This document shows positions 26,596-35,741 of a stretch of 64,000 nucleotides of DNA, one piece after another (positions within the stretch are counted from its first letter, which is position 1; every line of letters starts with the position of its first letter). The stretch comes from Alphaproteobacteria bacterium UBA7314. GTDB lineage: Bacteria > Pseudomonadota > Alphaproteobacteria > MPNO01 > UBA830. The notes beneath the pieces are model-generated. The model was not told the origin of the DNA. It was given only the letters and a program-made list of their open reading frames with translations, and made no database searches. Made by a program: the position numbers and the translations under genes. The stretch lies in the NCBI GenBank assembly GCA_002471575.1, contig DKQG01000053.1, positions 7,365 to 71,364 on the forward strand, given 5' to 3'.

Positions 26596-28632
26596 ATGGC
26601 CGAGGGAAAACGCACTACGCCGAAAAAGCTCCGCAAAGGGGCTAGTAAAGCACCGCCGGGCAGGAAATCGGCAAAGCCGCGTATGTCGGTTACGAAATCA
26701 TCCGGCAGCGAATCCATGGCGACGGGTGAGTCTTCCGGCCTAGGGCGGTTGACGTTACGTCTGTTCAAATGGTCGCTGATCTGCACTATTTGGGGCGGTG
26801 TGGCACTGGGCGGCCTTGTCGCTTGGTATGCTTGGGATCTACCCGATATCTCTAACTTGGAGACGCCCACACGCCGTACCAGTATCACTCTAACCGACTC
26901 CGGGGGGCGGGAGATAGCAACATACGGCGATCTTTATGGAGAAGCCCTGCGCCTCGCCGACGTACCGCCATACCTAGTACAGGCGATCGTGGCGACCGAG
27001 GATCGGCGGTTCTTCGATCATGGCGGGTTCGATCCCCTGGCTCTGGCGCGCGCGGTGGTCGCCAACGTTCGGGCCGGCCGGGTAAGGCAGGGCGGCAGTA
27101 CGCTGACGCAGCAACTGGCCAAGAACATCTTCCTTAAACCGGACCGGACATTGCGGCGGAAAGTTCAGGAGCTGTTACTGGCCTTCTGGCTGGAAGCGAA
27201 TTTCTCTAAGGAACAGATCTTCACGCTTTATATAAATCGGGTCTATCTCGGGTCCGGCGCCTATGGTGTAGATGCTGCTGCCCGCCGATATTTCGGGAAA
27301 TCGGTAAAATCCATAACCTTGCATGAAGCGGCGGTTATTGCCGGATTGCTGAAAGCACCGTCACGCTATTCGCCCTTGCGCAGCCGCACGGCAGCGGAGA
27401 AACGTGCTCGGATCGTTCTGAAGACCATGGTTGCTGCGAAGTTCTTGGACGACAGAACCGCCCAGAAGATCGGTTCCCAACGGCTGCGCGTTGTCGGTCG
27501 TTCCGGGCATCGCCGGACAGCGCGCTATTTTACTGACTGGGCGCTGGACCGGGTGAGCGGCTTTGTTGGCCGAGTGGAGAGTGACCTAATCGTCCGCACC
27601 ACCATGGATGCTCGGCTTCAGACTCTGGCAGAATCGCGGTTGCGCGCGGTGTTGAAACGCGATGGGGCAAAACGAAACATCCGCCAGGCGGCGCTGGTAT
27701 CAATGTCGCCGACCGGTGCGGTTCGTGCACTTGTCGGGGGGCGTGACTACGCGTCCAGCCAGTACAACCGGGCTTTTCAGGCCCGGCGGCAGCCGGGATC
27801 GGCGTTCAAACTGTTTGTTTATCTCGCGGCACTTGAAAACGGCATGCACCCACAGGATCAGTTGATCGACGGGCCTTTGAAAATTGGCAAATGGCAACCG
27901 CGGAACTACGGCGGCGGCTACGATGGCGCCGTTACGCTGAAAGATGCCATGGCGCGGTCGATCAACACCGTTGCTGTGCAAGTGTCCGAACGGATCGGTC
28001 GCCAGAGGGTGATAGACACCGCTCGGCGCCTCGGAATCACGTCGCCTCTCAGGTCCCATCCCAGCCTGGCGCTAGGTGCCAGTGAAGTATCGCTCGTCGA
28101 ACTGACTTCTGCTTATGGTGTCATCGCCAATGGCGGGGTCGCTGTGTGGCCACATGCAATCACGGAGATACGGACGCGGAATGGTAAGATTCTCTATCAC
28201 CGCCGCGAAGGTGCGACAACTCAGGTGGTCGACCCCCAAGCGGTCCGAGGCGTAAACGATATGTTGCGCGCGGTAGTGGCCGGCGGCACCGGTCGGGGTG
28301 CCAATCCCGGCCGTCCGGCGGCGGGAAAAACCGGCACCAGCCAGGATTTCCGTGACGCCTGGTTCATTGGCTATACCGGCGATCTGGTCACAGGTGTGTG
28401 GATGGGCAACGACGATAGCTCGCCTATGAAACGCGTTACCGGCGGTGGATACCCTGCTCAACTGTGGCGCGCCTATACGCGCGCGGCGTTGCAGGGCCGG
28501 CTGGTAAAACCGTTGCCGCCGCCGCCTTCTGCCGCGATGTCTTCAGAGTCGGCGTCGTCTTTCTTAAACTGGCTAAAACGAAATGTCGAAACGTCCGCGG
28601 AAGATTCCGAGGATCCGATTAACAGTGAATAG
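26596..28632 (+). CDS. Class A penicillin-binding protein (PBP1A type)
   Basis: A 678-residue bifunctional murein synthase. A basic N-terminus (1-55) precedes one membrane segment (about 57-80). The glycosyltransferase domain has the catalytic Glu of ATEDRRFFDHGG (residue 135) and the QGGSTLTQQLAKN motif. The transpeptidase domain has SAFK near 401, SIN near 456 and KTGTS near 577. All catalytic motifs are intact. The gene is divergent from the acetyltransferase, 48 bases apart. It lacks the OB-like insert of long PBP1A proteins. Confidence 0.94.
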   Translation: MAEGKRTTPKKLRKGASKAPPGRKSAKPRMSVTKSSGSESMATGESSGLGRLTLRLFKWSLICTIWGGVALGGLVAWYAWDLPDISNLETPTRRTSITLTDSGGREIATYGDLYGEALRLADVPPYLVQAIVATEDRRFFDHGGFDPLALARAVVANVRAGRVRQGGSTLTQQLAKNIFLKPDRTLRRKVQELLLAFWLEANFSKEQIFTLYINRVYLGSGAYGVDAAARRYFGKSVKSITLHEAAVIAGLLKAPSRYSPLRSRTAAEKRARIVLKTMVAAKFLDDRTAQKIGSQRLRVVGRSGHRRTARYFTDWALDRVSGFVGRVESDLIVRTTMDARLQTLAESRLRAVLKRDGAKRNIRQAALVSMSPTGAVRALVGGRDYASSQYNRAFQARRQPGSAFKLFVYLAALENGMHPQDQLIDGPLKIGKWQPRNYGGGYDGAVTLKDAMARSINTVAVQVSERIGRQRVIDTARRLGITSPLRSHPSLALGASEVSLVELTSAYGVIANGGVAVWPHAITEIRTRNGKILYHRREGATTQVVDPQAVRGVNDMLRAVVAGGTGRGANPGRPAAGKTGTSQDFRDAWFIGYTGDLVTGVWMGNDDSSPMKRVTGGGYPAQLWRAYTRAALQGRLVKPLPPPPSAAMSSESASSFLNWLKRNVETSAEDSEDPINSE

Positions 28633-28653
28633 ATCGTTTCCCGCTCAAACGGC

Positions 28654-29070
28654 TTAATCCCGCCTTACCGCCTTCGGCCTCCGAAGAACCAGCTGGTAAA
28701 ATAGAAACAGCATCACTGGCCCTATCCAGAACACCGTCCAGGCCAGCGGCATGACCGTCCCGTTTAAGAAACCCGCGGCGACAGCTCCCAGAATCGCGGC
28801 GAAGGACATTTGCAGATAGCTCAGCATCGACGCTGCGGCGCCTGCCATCTTGGGGTATGGCGTGATACTGCCAACCCGGCCGTTGGGAAAGACAAACACC
28901 TGACCGGCGGCAAAGCCGACCATGAAAACGCTCAGGATCAACTGAGCGCCGCTGAAAGTTGCTTGGAGTCCCGATGCTACCGACGGGAGAGACGGCACCA
29001 TGATGTTATTAGTAAAGGGCCCCAACATGACCAGGGCAGAAATCAGGGCGATTAAGACGTTGCGCGACAT
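28654..29070 (-). pseudogene. Remnant of a Bcr/CflA-type MFS exporter with an internal deletion
   Basis: A 138-codon open frame that is clearly two ends of a 12-helix exporter joined. The start (ALVMLGPFTNNIMVPSLPSV, then LILSVFMVGFAAGQ) matches helices 1-2 of drug-resistance transporters. It runs directly into FVFPNGRVGSITPYPKMAGAAASMLSYLQM, the helix 10-12 region of the same family. About 250 residues between are gone, without a frameshift. The product could not transport by the normal mechanism. Use of the ATG at 29070 gives the normal N-terminus. Confidence 0.75.
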
Positions 29071-29137
29071 TGCGCCATCATGCCTTGCCTTGCCGTGCCG
29101 CGCTTTCCTATCCGCCCTCGAAAGTTTCATTCATTTT

Positions 29138-30046
29138 TTACCCGTCGAGGCCTGCCTCGTTTAATACGGCCCACAGTGCAGTCGCTGTTGCGTTATCCAG
29201 AGGTTGCAGCGGCGGCCGCAGCGCGCGCCATGCAGCGTCGCCGGTGAGACGCGCCATCGCTTCTTTCAGTGCTTCTACGAGCGGAAATTTTTGGGTGGCA
29301 AGGCGAATGGCGCTGAGTGCTGCCTGGTACGTATCCGCATCGTCTTTCCGCCAGTTCGTCAGCACGGCAGCCGATTGCCGCGCGGCAATGTTGTTACAAG
29401 CGGTGATCGAACCGGCGCCCCCGATGCGCAAGACGTCGAGCAGATAGGCATCCGACCCCGAGAAGACGCGAAATCCCGGGAAGCCCTCGACCGTGGCTTT
29501 CATGTTCCCGAAATCGCCCGCCGAATCCTTGATTCCGACAACGGTGCTGGGATACGCGCCGGTAAGCCGGTCGATCAGGTCCAGCGTGATCGGCACGCCG
29601 GTGTTCTGCGGGATGTGATAGAGCAGAATCTTAAGGCTGCTGTTTCCGACGCGCTCGATTATTTCGGCATAAGCCGCGAATAGCCCGTCGTCGTCGACCG
29701 GTTTGTAATAGAAAGGCGGCAGCATCAGTACCCCTGCTGCTCCGATATCGAGCGCCATTTGACAAAGGGCCACGGTGTCCGGGATCGCGCAGCATCCGAC
29801 GCCCGGAACGCTGAGTCCTGCGTCGATATCGCTACTTCCAAGGGCATCGAGCATGTCTAACCGTTCCGACACGCTGAAGGAATTTGCCTCGCTGGTGGTC
29901 CCGAGGACGGCAAGCCCGGTACATCCCTGCTCCAGCAGGTTCCGGCAATGATCCAGCCAACGCCCATGATCCGGCGCCATATCGGCGTTCAAAGGAGTCA
30001 GAACGGCCGCCATGACACCGCCATCGATCGAGGCCGTGGTCGTCAT
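29138..30046 (-). CDS. Dihydrodipicolinate synthase/N-acetylneuraminate lyase family protein
   Basis: A 302-residue class I aldolase of the DapA family. The Schiff-base Lys is K173 (VVGIKDSAGD), the catalytic Tyr is Y143 (LLYHIPQNTG), and the pyruvate-binding GTTSEANSFS loop corresponds to the GTTGE of DapA. The Glu-to-Glu/Ala change in that loop and the genome context, away from lysine genes, suggest a different keto acid substrate. It stands alone between the exporter remnant and ycgN. Confidence 0.85.
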   Translation of the reverse strand: MTTTASIDGGVMAAVLTPLNADMAPDHGRWLDHCRNLLEQGCTGLAVLGTTSEANSFSVSERLDMLDALGSSDIDAGLSVPGVGCCAIPDTVALCQMALDIGAAGVLMLPPFYYKPVDDDGLFAAYAEIIERVGNSSLKILLYHIPQNTGVPITLDLIDRLTGAYPSTVVGIKDSAGDFGNMKATVEGFPGFRVFSGSDAYLLDVLRIGGAGSITACNNIAARQSAAVLTNWRKDDADTYQAALSAIRLATQKFPLVEALKEAMARLTGDAAWRALRPPLQPLDNATATALWAVLNEAGLDG

Positions 30047-30084
30047 TGGTATGCTCCCTTAGTCTGCTCTAGATTTCGCGCGCG

Positions 30085-30534
30085 TTACTCGGACCATGTC
30101 ACGATGTGGTCTTCCGGATCGATCCGCTGGGATTCGTGGATGACCCGGTGCCGAACGGAAATACCAGCTGTATGAACGGTCTTGGGATCGCCAGAAACCA
30201 GCGGATGCCACCATCGCAGCTTTTTGCCCTCCGCCAGCAGGCGGTATGCGCAGGTTGTTGGCAGCCAGTTCGCGGTGTTTGCGAGCTCCGGGGTGACCTG
30301 CAGGCAATCGGGCACCCGGATCGAACGCATGGGATAGTCGGTGCAGGCACAGGTGCCGATATCGAGAAGCCGGCACGCCACTTCCGTGAACGCTAGTTCG
30401 CCCGTATCCACGTCTTCTAGTTTAATCAGACAGCATTTCGCGCAGCCGTCGCAAAGCGATTCCCATTCATCCGAATCCATTTCGTCGAGAGATTTCATTT
30501 CCCAGAACGGTCTCGGCACTTCGGCACCGGCCAT
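30085..30534 (-). CDS. YcgN-family cysteine cluster protein
   Basis: A 149-residue soluble protein of the UPF0260/YkgJ type. The Cys pattern CDGCAKCCLIKLEDVDTGEL, CACTDYPMR and CLQV is intact and likely binds iron or zinc. It begins 2 bases after the sco1 stop on the same strand, so it shares that transcript. The function of the family is not established. Confidence 0.85.
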   Translation of the reverse strand: MAGAEVPRPFWEMKSLDEMDSDEWESLCDGCAKCCLIKLEDVDTGELAFTEVACRLLDIGTCACTDYPMRSIRVPDCLQVTPELANTANWLPTTCAYRLLAEGKKLRWWHPLVSGDPKTVHTAGISVRHRVIHESQRIDPEDHIVTWSE

Positions 30535-30536
30535 GG

Positions 30537-31136
30537 TCAGTTTCCTATTTTTGCCTGCAGCGTTTCAGCCATTCGGTCGGGTTTGGTCGCGTGTGTGAAA
30601 TGGGTGACATAGAGCCCAGCGGGGTCCATCAGAAAAACGAACGAACTATGATCCATCAGGTAGTCCGTCGTATCCCCCGCACTTTCCTTCGCCGCCGCAT
30701 AGTACACCCGGTAGGCGCGGGCCGCCTGGACAACCTGTTCTTCTGTGCCGGTCAAACCGATCATTCGCGGGTGAAAGTTTTCGACATAGGCTGCCAGTTG
30801 TTCGACGGTATCGCGCGCCGGATCGATCGTGATGAAAATCGGCGTGATCTTCGCCTGCATACCCTTGTCGAGACGATCCATGGCGCTGGTCATCACCTGC
30901 AGTGCGGTAGGGCACACATCGGGGCAGAACGTGTATCCGAAATAGATAAGATTGTACGATCCGTGAAAGTCCCGTTCGGTCCGGGTTTTGCCGGTCTGGT
31001 CTGTCAGCGTAAACGGGCCGCCGATGGCGGCAATCCCCCGTCCGCCCGATCCGCCTCCGCCATAGAGCACGAATGCTGCAATCGCGGCGACGATCAGCCC
31101 GGTGGTTGCGATAAGGACGGCCTGATAGGGGCGCAT
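30537..31136 (-). CDS. SCO1/SenC/PrrC copper chaperone
   Basis: A 199-residue membrane-anchored protein: one N-terminal helix (AVLIATTGLIVAAIAAFVLY), then a thioredoxin fold. The copper ligands C71 and C75 (GYTFCPDVCPTAL) and H163 (MDHSSFVFL) are present. SCO1 proteins load the CuA site of cytochrome oxidase. The start is the ATG at 31136; the longer open frame reaching 31448 would overlap the ankyrin gene. In Rhodobacter, senC sits within the regB-regA locus, and regB-regA lie 3.2 kb away here. Confidence 0.9.
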   Translation of the reverse strand: MRPYQAVLIATTGLIVAAIAAFVLYGGGGSGGRGIAAIGGPFTLTDQTGKTRTERDFHGSYNLIYFGYTFCPDVCPTALQVMTSAMDRLDKGMQAKITPIFITIDPARDTVEQLAAYVENFHPRMIGLTGTEEQVVQAARAYRVYYAAAKESAGDTTDYLMDHSSFVFLMDPAGLYVTHFTHATKPDRMAETLQAKIGN

Positions 31137-31182
31137 TTTTGTTTTCCGGCGACTTGTGAGTTTGTTCGAGGTATAATGTCGG

Positions 31183-31821
31183 ATGAAGAAATTGACCAGA
31201 CTAGGTCTTGACCCTGCGACAACATGTGAACATGTCTTGCCCATGTATGTTCGCCTCGCAGCGAGCCTGATCATAGCCGCGGCCATAGGAACGGTGCTTA
31301 CTTCAGTGCCCGTGCCCGTGCGCGCGGAGCTCGATTTGCAAAAAAACGACCGGCTGATCGAAGCAGTCAAGGCAGACGATCTGACAGCCGGAGAATCGCT
31401 TCTAATCCAGAAACACAATGTCGATGTTCGCGAGCAGGACGGACGCACGCCGCTTTTTTTTGCCGCCGCCCGGGGGTTGGAGGATTTTGTAGAGCTGCTG
31501 ATCCGGCACGAGGCGAAAATCGACGCTGTCGATAACTTTGGAAACTCGCCGATATATTACGCTGCAATCGGCGATCATGTTGGTGTTGTCGAGATCCTGC
31601 TAGAAGGCGGTGCGAACGTTAACCTGCAGAATCGGCGGGGGATGACCCCTCTGATGATGGCGGCGTCCGATGGGCACCTCGCGACCGTTCAGGCATTGAT
31701 CGATGCCAAGGCCGACCCAAGCTTGACGGATTTTACCGGCCGCACCGCCTGGGAGTGGGCGCAGCGCAGCAATCGCAGTCATGTGCTGCGTTATCTGAAA
31801 TCGGCCGGTATCCATCGTTAA
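31183..31821 (+). CDS. Secreted ankyrin-repeat protein
   Basis: A 212-residue protein. A signal peptide (MYVRLAASLIIAAAIGTVLTSVPVPVRA) starts at the second Met, residue 21, which may be the real start (31243). Four ankyrin repeats follow, for example DGRTPLFFAAARGLEDFVELLI and GNSPIYYAAIGDHVGVVEILLEGGANVN. Proteins of this type bind partner proteins in the periplasm. A TATAAT at 31172-31177 lies just before the first ATG. It is divergent from sco1. The partner is unknown. Confidence 0.85.
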   Translation: MKKLTRLGLDPATTCEHVLPMYVRLAASLIIAAAIGTVLTSVPVPVRAELDLQKNDRLIEAVKADDLTAGESLLIQKHNVDVREQDGRTPLFFAAARGLEDFVELLIRHEAKIDAVDNFGNSPIYYAAIGDHVGVVEILLEGGANVNLQNRRGMTPLMMAASDGHLATVQALIDAKADPSLTDFTGRTAWEWAQRSNRSHVLRYLKSAGIHR

Positions 31822-31929
31822 TCTTTAGTTCACCAAAACGCTATTTAGTCGCCCTGTTGTCCATGATTTCGGGAAAGAATTATGTCGCTTGCCCCAGAAT
31901 GGCTCTAGGGCAGCGATAGTCTGTTCGCT

Positions 31930-32657
31930 ATGCTTTTTGCGGGTTTCGCGATCGAACTCCTTTTCGTTGGTCTGCCTGGGTTCCAGCAAGTTCTTGGCCT
32001 TTCCCGCGCAGTTACGGTGCATGTTGTGGCCCGCGCCGACCGCAGACTTAATCGGCTCAAAAGATCGAGATGAAGCTGCAAAATTTGGGGTGCGCTGTTC
32101 CTGGTGTTTCTGGTGCTTCTGGCGGCTGTTGCCGGAATGTACGGCGTTGAATTCTAGCGGTCGGTGGCCGATGGCTGGATCATCGGGGCTTTTTTGATCG
32201 CAACCTGTGTCGGTTCGCAGCGACAGGTGTTTACCGCGGGCGCGCTGCACCGCGCCACGGCTCGAAAAAGCGTCGGCAAGGTGCGTTCCCAACTGGGGCG
32301 TGTAGTCAAATACCAAACCGCTGCGATGGCCCGGGCGATACGGTATTCTGGTATGTGGTGGCGAGCCTGCCCGGCTTTTCGTTTGCGGTGTCGTGACGGC
32401 GATGGCCAATGAACTGGCCCATCCCAATGAAAAACACGCGGTGTTTGGTGCCGTGCCGAGGCCATGGGCCCTCTGATGGTTTTTATTCCCGCGCCGGAAG
32501 CGACCTTGTTGATCGTGGTCGGAACGTTATCTGCGCCGACGGCGCGGGTCGCCTGCCTGGTGACGGCTGAACCCGGGGTGCGGTCGCAGGAGCGGTTGGC
32601 CTGTCGCTGTCTGGCCCCTGCGTCTTGACCGCATCGTTGGGCGCGAAGATAGCATAA
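31930..32657 (+). pseudogene. cbiB: Decayed cbiB/cobD (adenosylcobinamide-phosphate synthase)
   Basis: The 849-base gap between the ankyrin and ABC genes has no intact gene, but six pieces in shifting frames read like CbiB in order. These are an N-terminal helix ending in RADRRLNRLKRSR, a membrane segment WGALFLVFLVLLAAVAGMYG, and FWYVVASLPGF (cf. FWYALFGLPG). Then come TAMANELAHPNEKHAVFGAV (cf. NTADSMIGH...RAFGW), GPLMVFIPAPEATLLIVVG, and AVAGAVGLSLSGP (cf. AMAGALGLRLGGP). Several frameshifts and stops separate them. CbiB makes the aminopropanol arm of vitamin B12. The gene is dead. Confidence 0.7.
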
Positions 32658-32670
32658 TGGGTTAGGGGAT

Positions 32671-33489
32671 CTATTCACCCATCTGAAGCAACTGACCGCG
32701 ATGGCGGGCAACGCGAAACGCGAACAGGAAAGCGCTCAACCCCAGAAGCAGGTAAACTACATTTAGGCCCACGGACCACACGAATCGGTCCACTAGGAAA
32801 ACACCTTCCATGGCGGCTGCCCGCATGCCTTCAAACACATGCGCCGACGGCAGCGCATAGGCAACCGGCTGCAGCCAGTCCGGAAGAGTTGCGATCGGAT
32901 AGTAAATACCGCTCAGCGGGGCGACTGCGAAAATGACTGCCCAGGCAAGGCTCTCTGCGCCAAGCCCGCAGCGCAAGACCAGTCCCGACACGGCAAGACC
33001 CACCGCAGCCCCGAAGATCAGCAAATTCACAAAAAACGCGATCAGCGGCAGTCCCATTTCGAATACTGAATAGTGATATAGCGGTATCGCCAGCAACGCC
33101 GCCGGTACGATGCCGATGAGGGTACGAATGGCGCTGATCGCCAGCAGCGACATCGCCCATTCGTACGGCCGTAACGGACTAGCAAAGAGCTGGCCGAGAT
33201 TACGCGACCACATCTCTTCTAGAAAGGAAATGGATACGCCGATGTTCGACCGGAACATGACGTCCCACAGCAGTACCGCGGCTATTAGAATGCCGCCGGC
33301 TCGGACGAACCACTCGGAATGTTCGTACAGAAATTGTGACATGAACCCCCAGATTAGCATCTGCATGGTCGGCCAGTAGGCTAGTTCGATTATCCGGGGT
33401 ATCGAACCGCGCAGAAGAAAAAAGTAGCGCAAGACCATTGCGCCGATCCGGCGCGTCGAAAAATACGAGGGGTGGTCGGCGACGGTCAT
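32671..33489 (-). CDS. ABC-2 type transporter permease
   Basis: A 272-residue membrane protein with about six hydrophobic segments (such as GGILIAAVLLWDVMF, PLIAFFVNLLIFGAAVGLAV, WSVGLNVVYLLLGLSAFLFAF), of the NodJ/ABC-2 export type. It shares a four-base overlap with the ATPase gene. Its transported substrate is unknown; there is no outer-membrane or periplasmic partner beside it. Confidence 0.85.
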   Translation of the reverse strand: MTVADHPSYFSTRRIGAMVLRYFFLLRGSIPRIIELAYWPTMQMLIWGFMSQFLYEHSEWFVRAGGILIAAVLLWDVMFRSNIGVSISFLEEMWSRNLGQLFASPLRPYEWAMSLLAISAIRTLIGIVPAALLAIPLYHYSVFEMGLPLIAFFVNLLIFGAAVGLAVSGLVLRCGLGAESLAWAVIFAVAPLSGIYYPIATLPDWLQPVAYALPSAHVFEGMRAAAMEGVFLVDRFVWSVGLNVVYLLLGLSAFLFAFRVARHRGQLLQMGE

Positions 33490-34250
33490 GCTGTTATCCC
33501 GACTTCAGAGTCCTCGGCATTCTGTCGGCCCCGGGCGATGTCGAGAAATACGTCTTCCAGATTGGCGCGGCCGTATTTGGTCAGCAGGTCGGCGGGGCTG
33601 GCCCGATCGACGATCGATCCTTCCTTCATCATCACCACGTCGTCGCACAGGCGTTCAACTTCCGACATGTTATGCGATGCCAGCAGTATCGTTGCGCCGC
33701 GATCCTGCTGGAAGTTCTTCAGATAGGTTCGGACCCAGTCCGCCGTTTCCGGATCGAGGGATGCCGTTGGCTCGTCCAGCAGCAGCAGATCGGGCTCGTT
33801 CAGCAACGATTTCGCCAGTGAAACGCGGGTTTTCTGTCCGGAAGACAGTTCACCTAAGGGGCGATCGAGAAGTCTATCGATATCGAGATCCTTGGCTAAA
33901 CCTGCCACCCGTTCTTTCGGATTCCGGATACCGTAGAGCCTAGAATAAACCATAAGATTTTCCCGCGATGTCAGGCGCTTGGGCAGATCGACATAGGGCG
34001 AGGAGAAATTGATCATTGAAAGGACGCGATAGCGATCACGCAGCATGTCCGCGCCGAGGATTTCGATTTTGCCCGTGCTCGGGATCAGGAGACCCAGCAG
34101 CATCGATATTGTAGTGGTCTTTCCGGCGCCGTTACCACCCAACAACGCGCATATCTCACCCCGGCGAACATCGAAGCTCAGTTCGTTCACCGCCACGATC
34201 TCGCCAAACCGTTTAACGAGTTTTTCGACCTTGATCGCCATATCAGCCAT
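33486..34250 (-). CDS. ABC transporter ATP-binding protein
   Basis: A 254-residue ATPase. Walker A is GGNGAGKTTTI, the signature is LSSGQKTRVSLAKSLL and Walker B is LLLLDEPTASLDPET, with the H-loop His in LASHNMSEVE. It belongs to the NodI/CcmA-like exporters that pair with ABC-2 permeases. It is the first gene of the pair. An alternative start three codons downstream is possible. Confidence 0.93.
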   Translation of the reverse strand: MADMAIKVEKLVKRFGEIVAVNELSFDVRRGEICALLGGNGAGKTTTISMLLGLLIPSTGKIEILGADMLRDRYRVLSMINFSSPYVDLPKRLTSRENLMVYSRLYGIRNPKERVAGLAKDLDIDRLLDRPLGELSSGQKTRVSLAKSLLNEPDLLLLDEPTASLDPETADWVRTYLKNFQQDRGATILLASHNMSEVERLCDDVVMMKEGSIVDRASPADLLTKYGRANLEDVFLDIARGRQNAEDSEVGITA

Positions 34251-34380
34251 GCACCAGAATATGGAACTCCCGTTGCAGAAGGGCCAGACCGATAGTGAGA
34301 AATTCGGCCGTCTGAATTCCGCGCTTCACTCGGGCGGGCCTTCGCGATAGACGTGGTGCATACACATTGGGAGGTATGTC

Positions 34381-35739
34381 ATGACGTCCTTCGGCAACGC
34401 GCCTTTTCCCGAAATGGCGCACGTGCCCCTTTCGGACTATGCCTACGCGCCTGCCGTGAATGATCCGGTGCGGCTACGCACGCTGACACTTATCAGATGG
34501 GTGGCCATCGCCGGCCAGGCGCTTGCCCTGCTGGCAGTTCATTACGGGTTTGGCTTTGACGTACCGTTGGGTCCAGCCTTCGCCGTCGTCGCTGCGTCGC
34601 TTTTACTGAATTTGATTGTTCTGACTGGGCACCCCACGCCGGTACGGCTGGGCGTCCGAAGCGCCGCCGCGTTTCTGGCGTTCGATATTCTGCAGCTCGC
34701 GGCGCTTTTGTATCTTACCGGCGGACTGGAGAATCCGTTTTCGTTTCTCTTGCTCGCGCCCGTGGCAGTGTCCGCAACGATACTGACGATCCGCAGCACC
34801 ATCGCCCTATGCGTCCTGTCGATAGCATGCATCACAATCCTAGCCATTTGGCATTTTCCATTGCCTTGGACCGCCGGGGGTTTTTCCGTACCTCAGGTAT
34901 ATGTTCTGGGAATTTGGATCGCGCTGGCGATCGGTATCCTGTTTTTCGCAATTTACACTTGGCGGGTGGCAGAAGAAGCCCGCCGGATGTCCAGCGCGCT
35001 TGCCGCCAGCCAGCTCGCGCTCGCCCGGGAACAACAGCTGGCTGCCCTCGGCGGCCTCGCTGCCGCGGCTGCGCATGAACTGGGAAGTCCTTTGGGAACG
35101 ATTGCGGTAGCATCGGGGGAAATTGCCCGCGAACTGAGCCCCGATAGCCCAATGTATGATGACGTGCAGCTCCTGATCAGCGAAACAAGTCGGTGCCGGG
35201 ATATCCTCGCGGAACTATCCGACCGGTCGGAAGACGGTGACGACACTGTCTCTCCATTTGTATTGCTGCCCGTTCATGCGCTCGTTCAGGCGGCGGCCGT
35301 ACGTCACGAGGCGGAAAACGTCGCCTTCGATCTTTCCGCTACCGCCGGACCGTCGGAGGACCCCGCCGCAGAGCCGGTCGTCGCGCGAAGCCCTGAGATT
35401 ATCCACGGTCTGGGGACGATTATCCAGAATGCTGCCCAGTTCGCTCGTGACCGGGTCGAAATCAATACGCAATGGGATCGGGAATTCATTCGGGTGCACA
35501 TTCGGGATGATGGTCCCGGTTTTGCGGCAGGGCTACTCGAACGGCTCGGTGAGCCCTATATCTCCTCTCGCAAGCGATCCACAGGCCACATGGGTCTTGG
35601 AATATTTATCGCTCGAACCTTACTGCAACGGTCCGGGGGAGCTATCGCTTTTCGCAACGACTCGGAGGGCGGAGCGGCGGTTGATATTGTCTGGCGCCGT
35701 GACACACTCGAAAACCCGGATGTGGAGTCCGGAGGATAA
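34381..35739 (+). CDS. regB: RegB/PrrB/ActS redox sensor histidine kinase
   Basis: A 452-residue kinase with about six membrane helices (35-195). It has the RegB ubiquinone-binding heptad GGLENPF (114-120), the phosphorylated H232 in AAAHELGSPLGTIA, the redox-sensing C272 in SRCRDILAEL, and an ATPase domain (NAAQFARD, DDGPGF, GLGIF). All hallmark residues are present. RegB autokinase activity falls when quinone is oxidised, so it controls genes by respiratory redox state. RegA follows 2 bases later. Confidence 0.93.
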   Translation: MTSFGNAPFPEMAHVPLSDYAYAPAVNDPVRLRTLTLIRWVAIAGQALALLAVHYGFGFDVPLGPAFAVVAASLLLNLIVLTGHPTPVRLGVRSAAAFLAFDILQLAALLYLTGGLENPFSFLLLAPVAVSATILTIRSTIALCVLSIACITILAIWHFPLPWTAGGFSVPQVYVLGIWIALAIGILFFAIYTWRVAEEARRMSSALAASQLALAREQQLAALGGLAAAAAHELGSPLGTIAVASGEIARELSPDSPMYDDVQLLISETSRCRDILAELSDRSEDGDDTVSPFVLLPVHALVQAAAVRHEAENVAFDLSATAGPSEDPAAEPVVARSPEIIHGLGTIIQNAAQFARDRVEINTQWDREFIRVHIRDDGPGFAAGLLERLGEPYISSRKRSTGHMGLGIFIARTLLQRSGGAIAFRNDSEGGAAVDIVWRRDTLENPDVESGG

Positions 35740-35741
35740 AG

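Noticed and set aside
31137..31448. Longer start for the SCO1 gene
   Set aside because: The extra part overlaps the divergent ankyrin gene and reads as non-coding; MRPYQAV at 31136 is followed directly by the membrane anchor.
32154..32711. 185-codon minus-strand open frame
   Set aside because: It is the reverse complement of the cbiB remnant and overlaps the permease end; Arg- and Pro-rich shadow.
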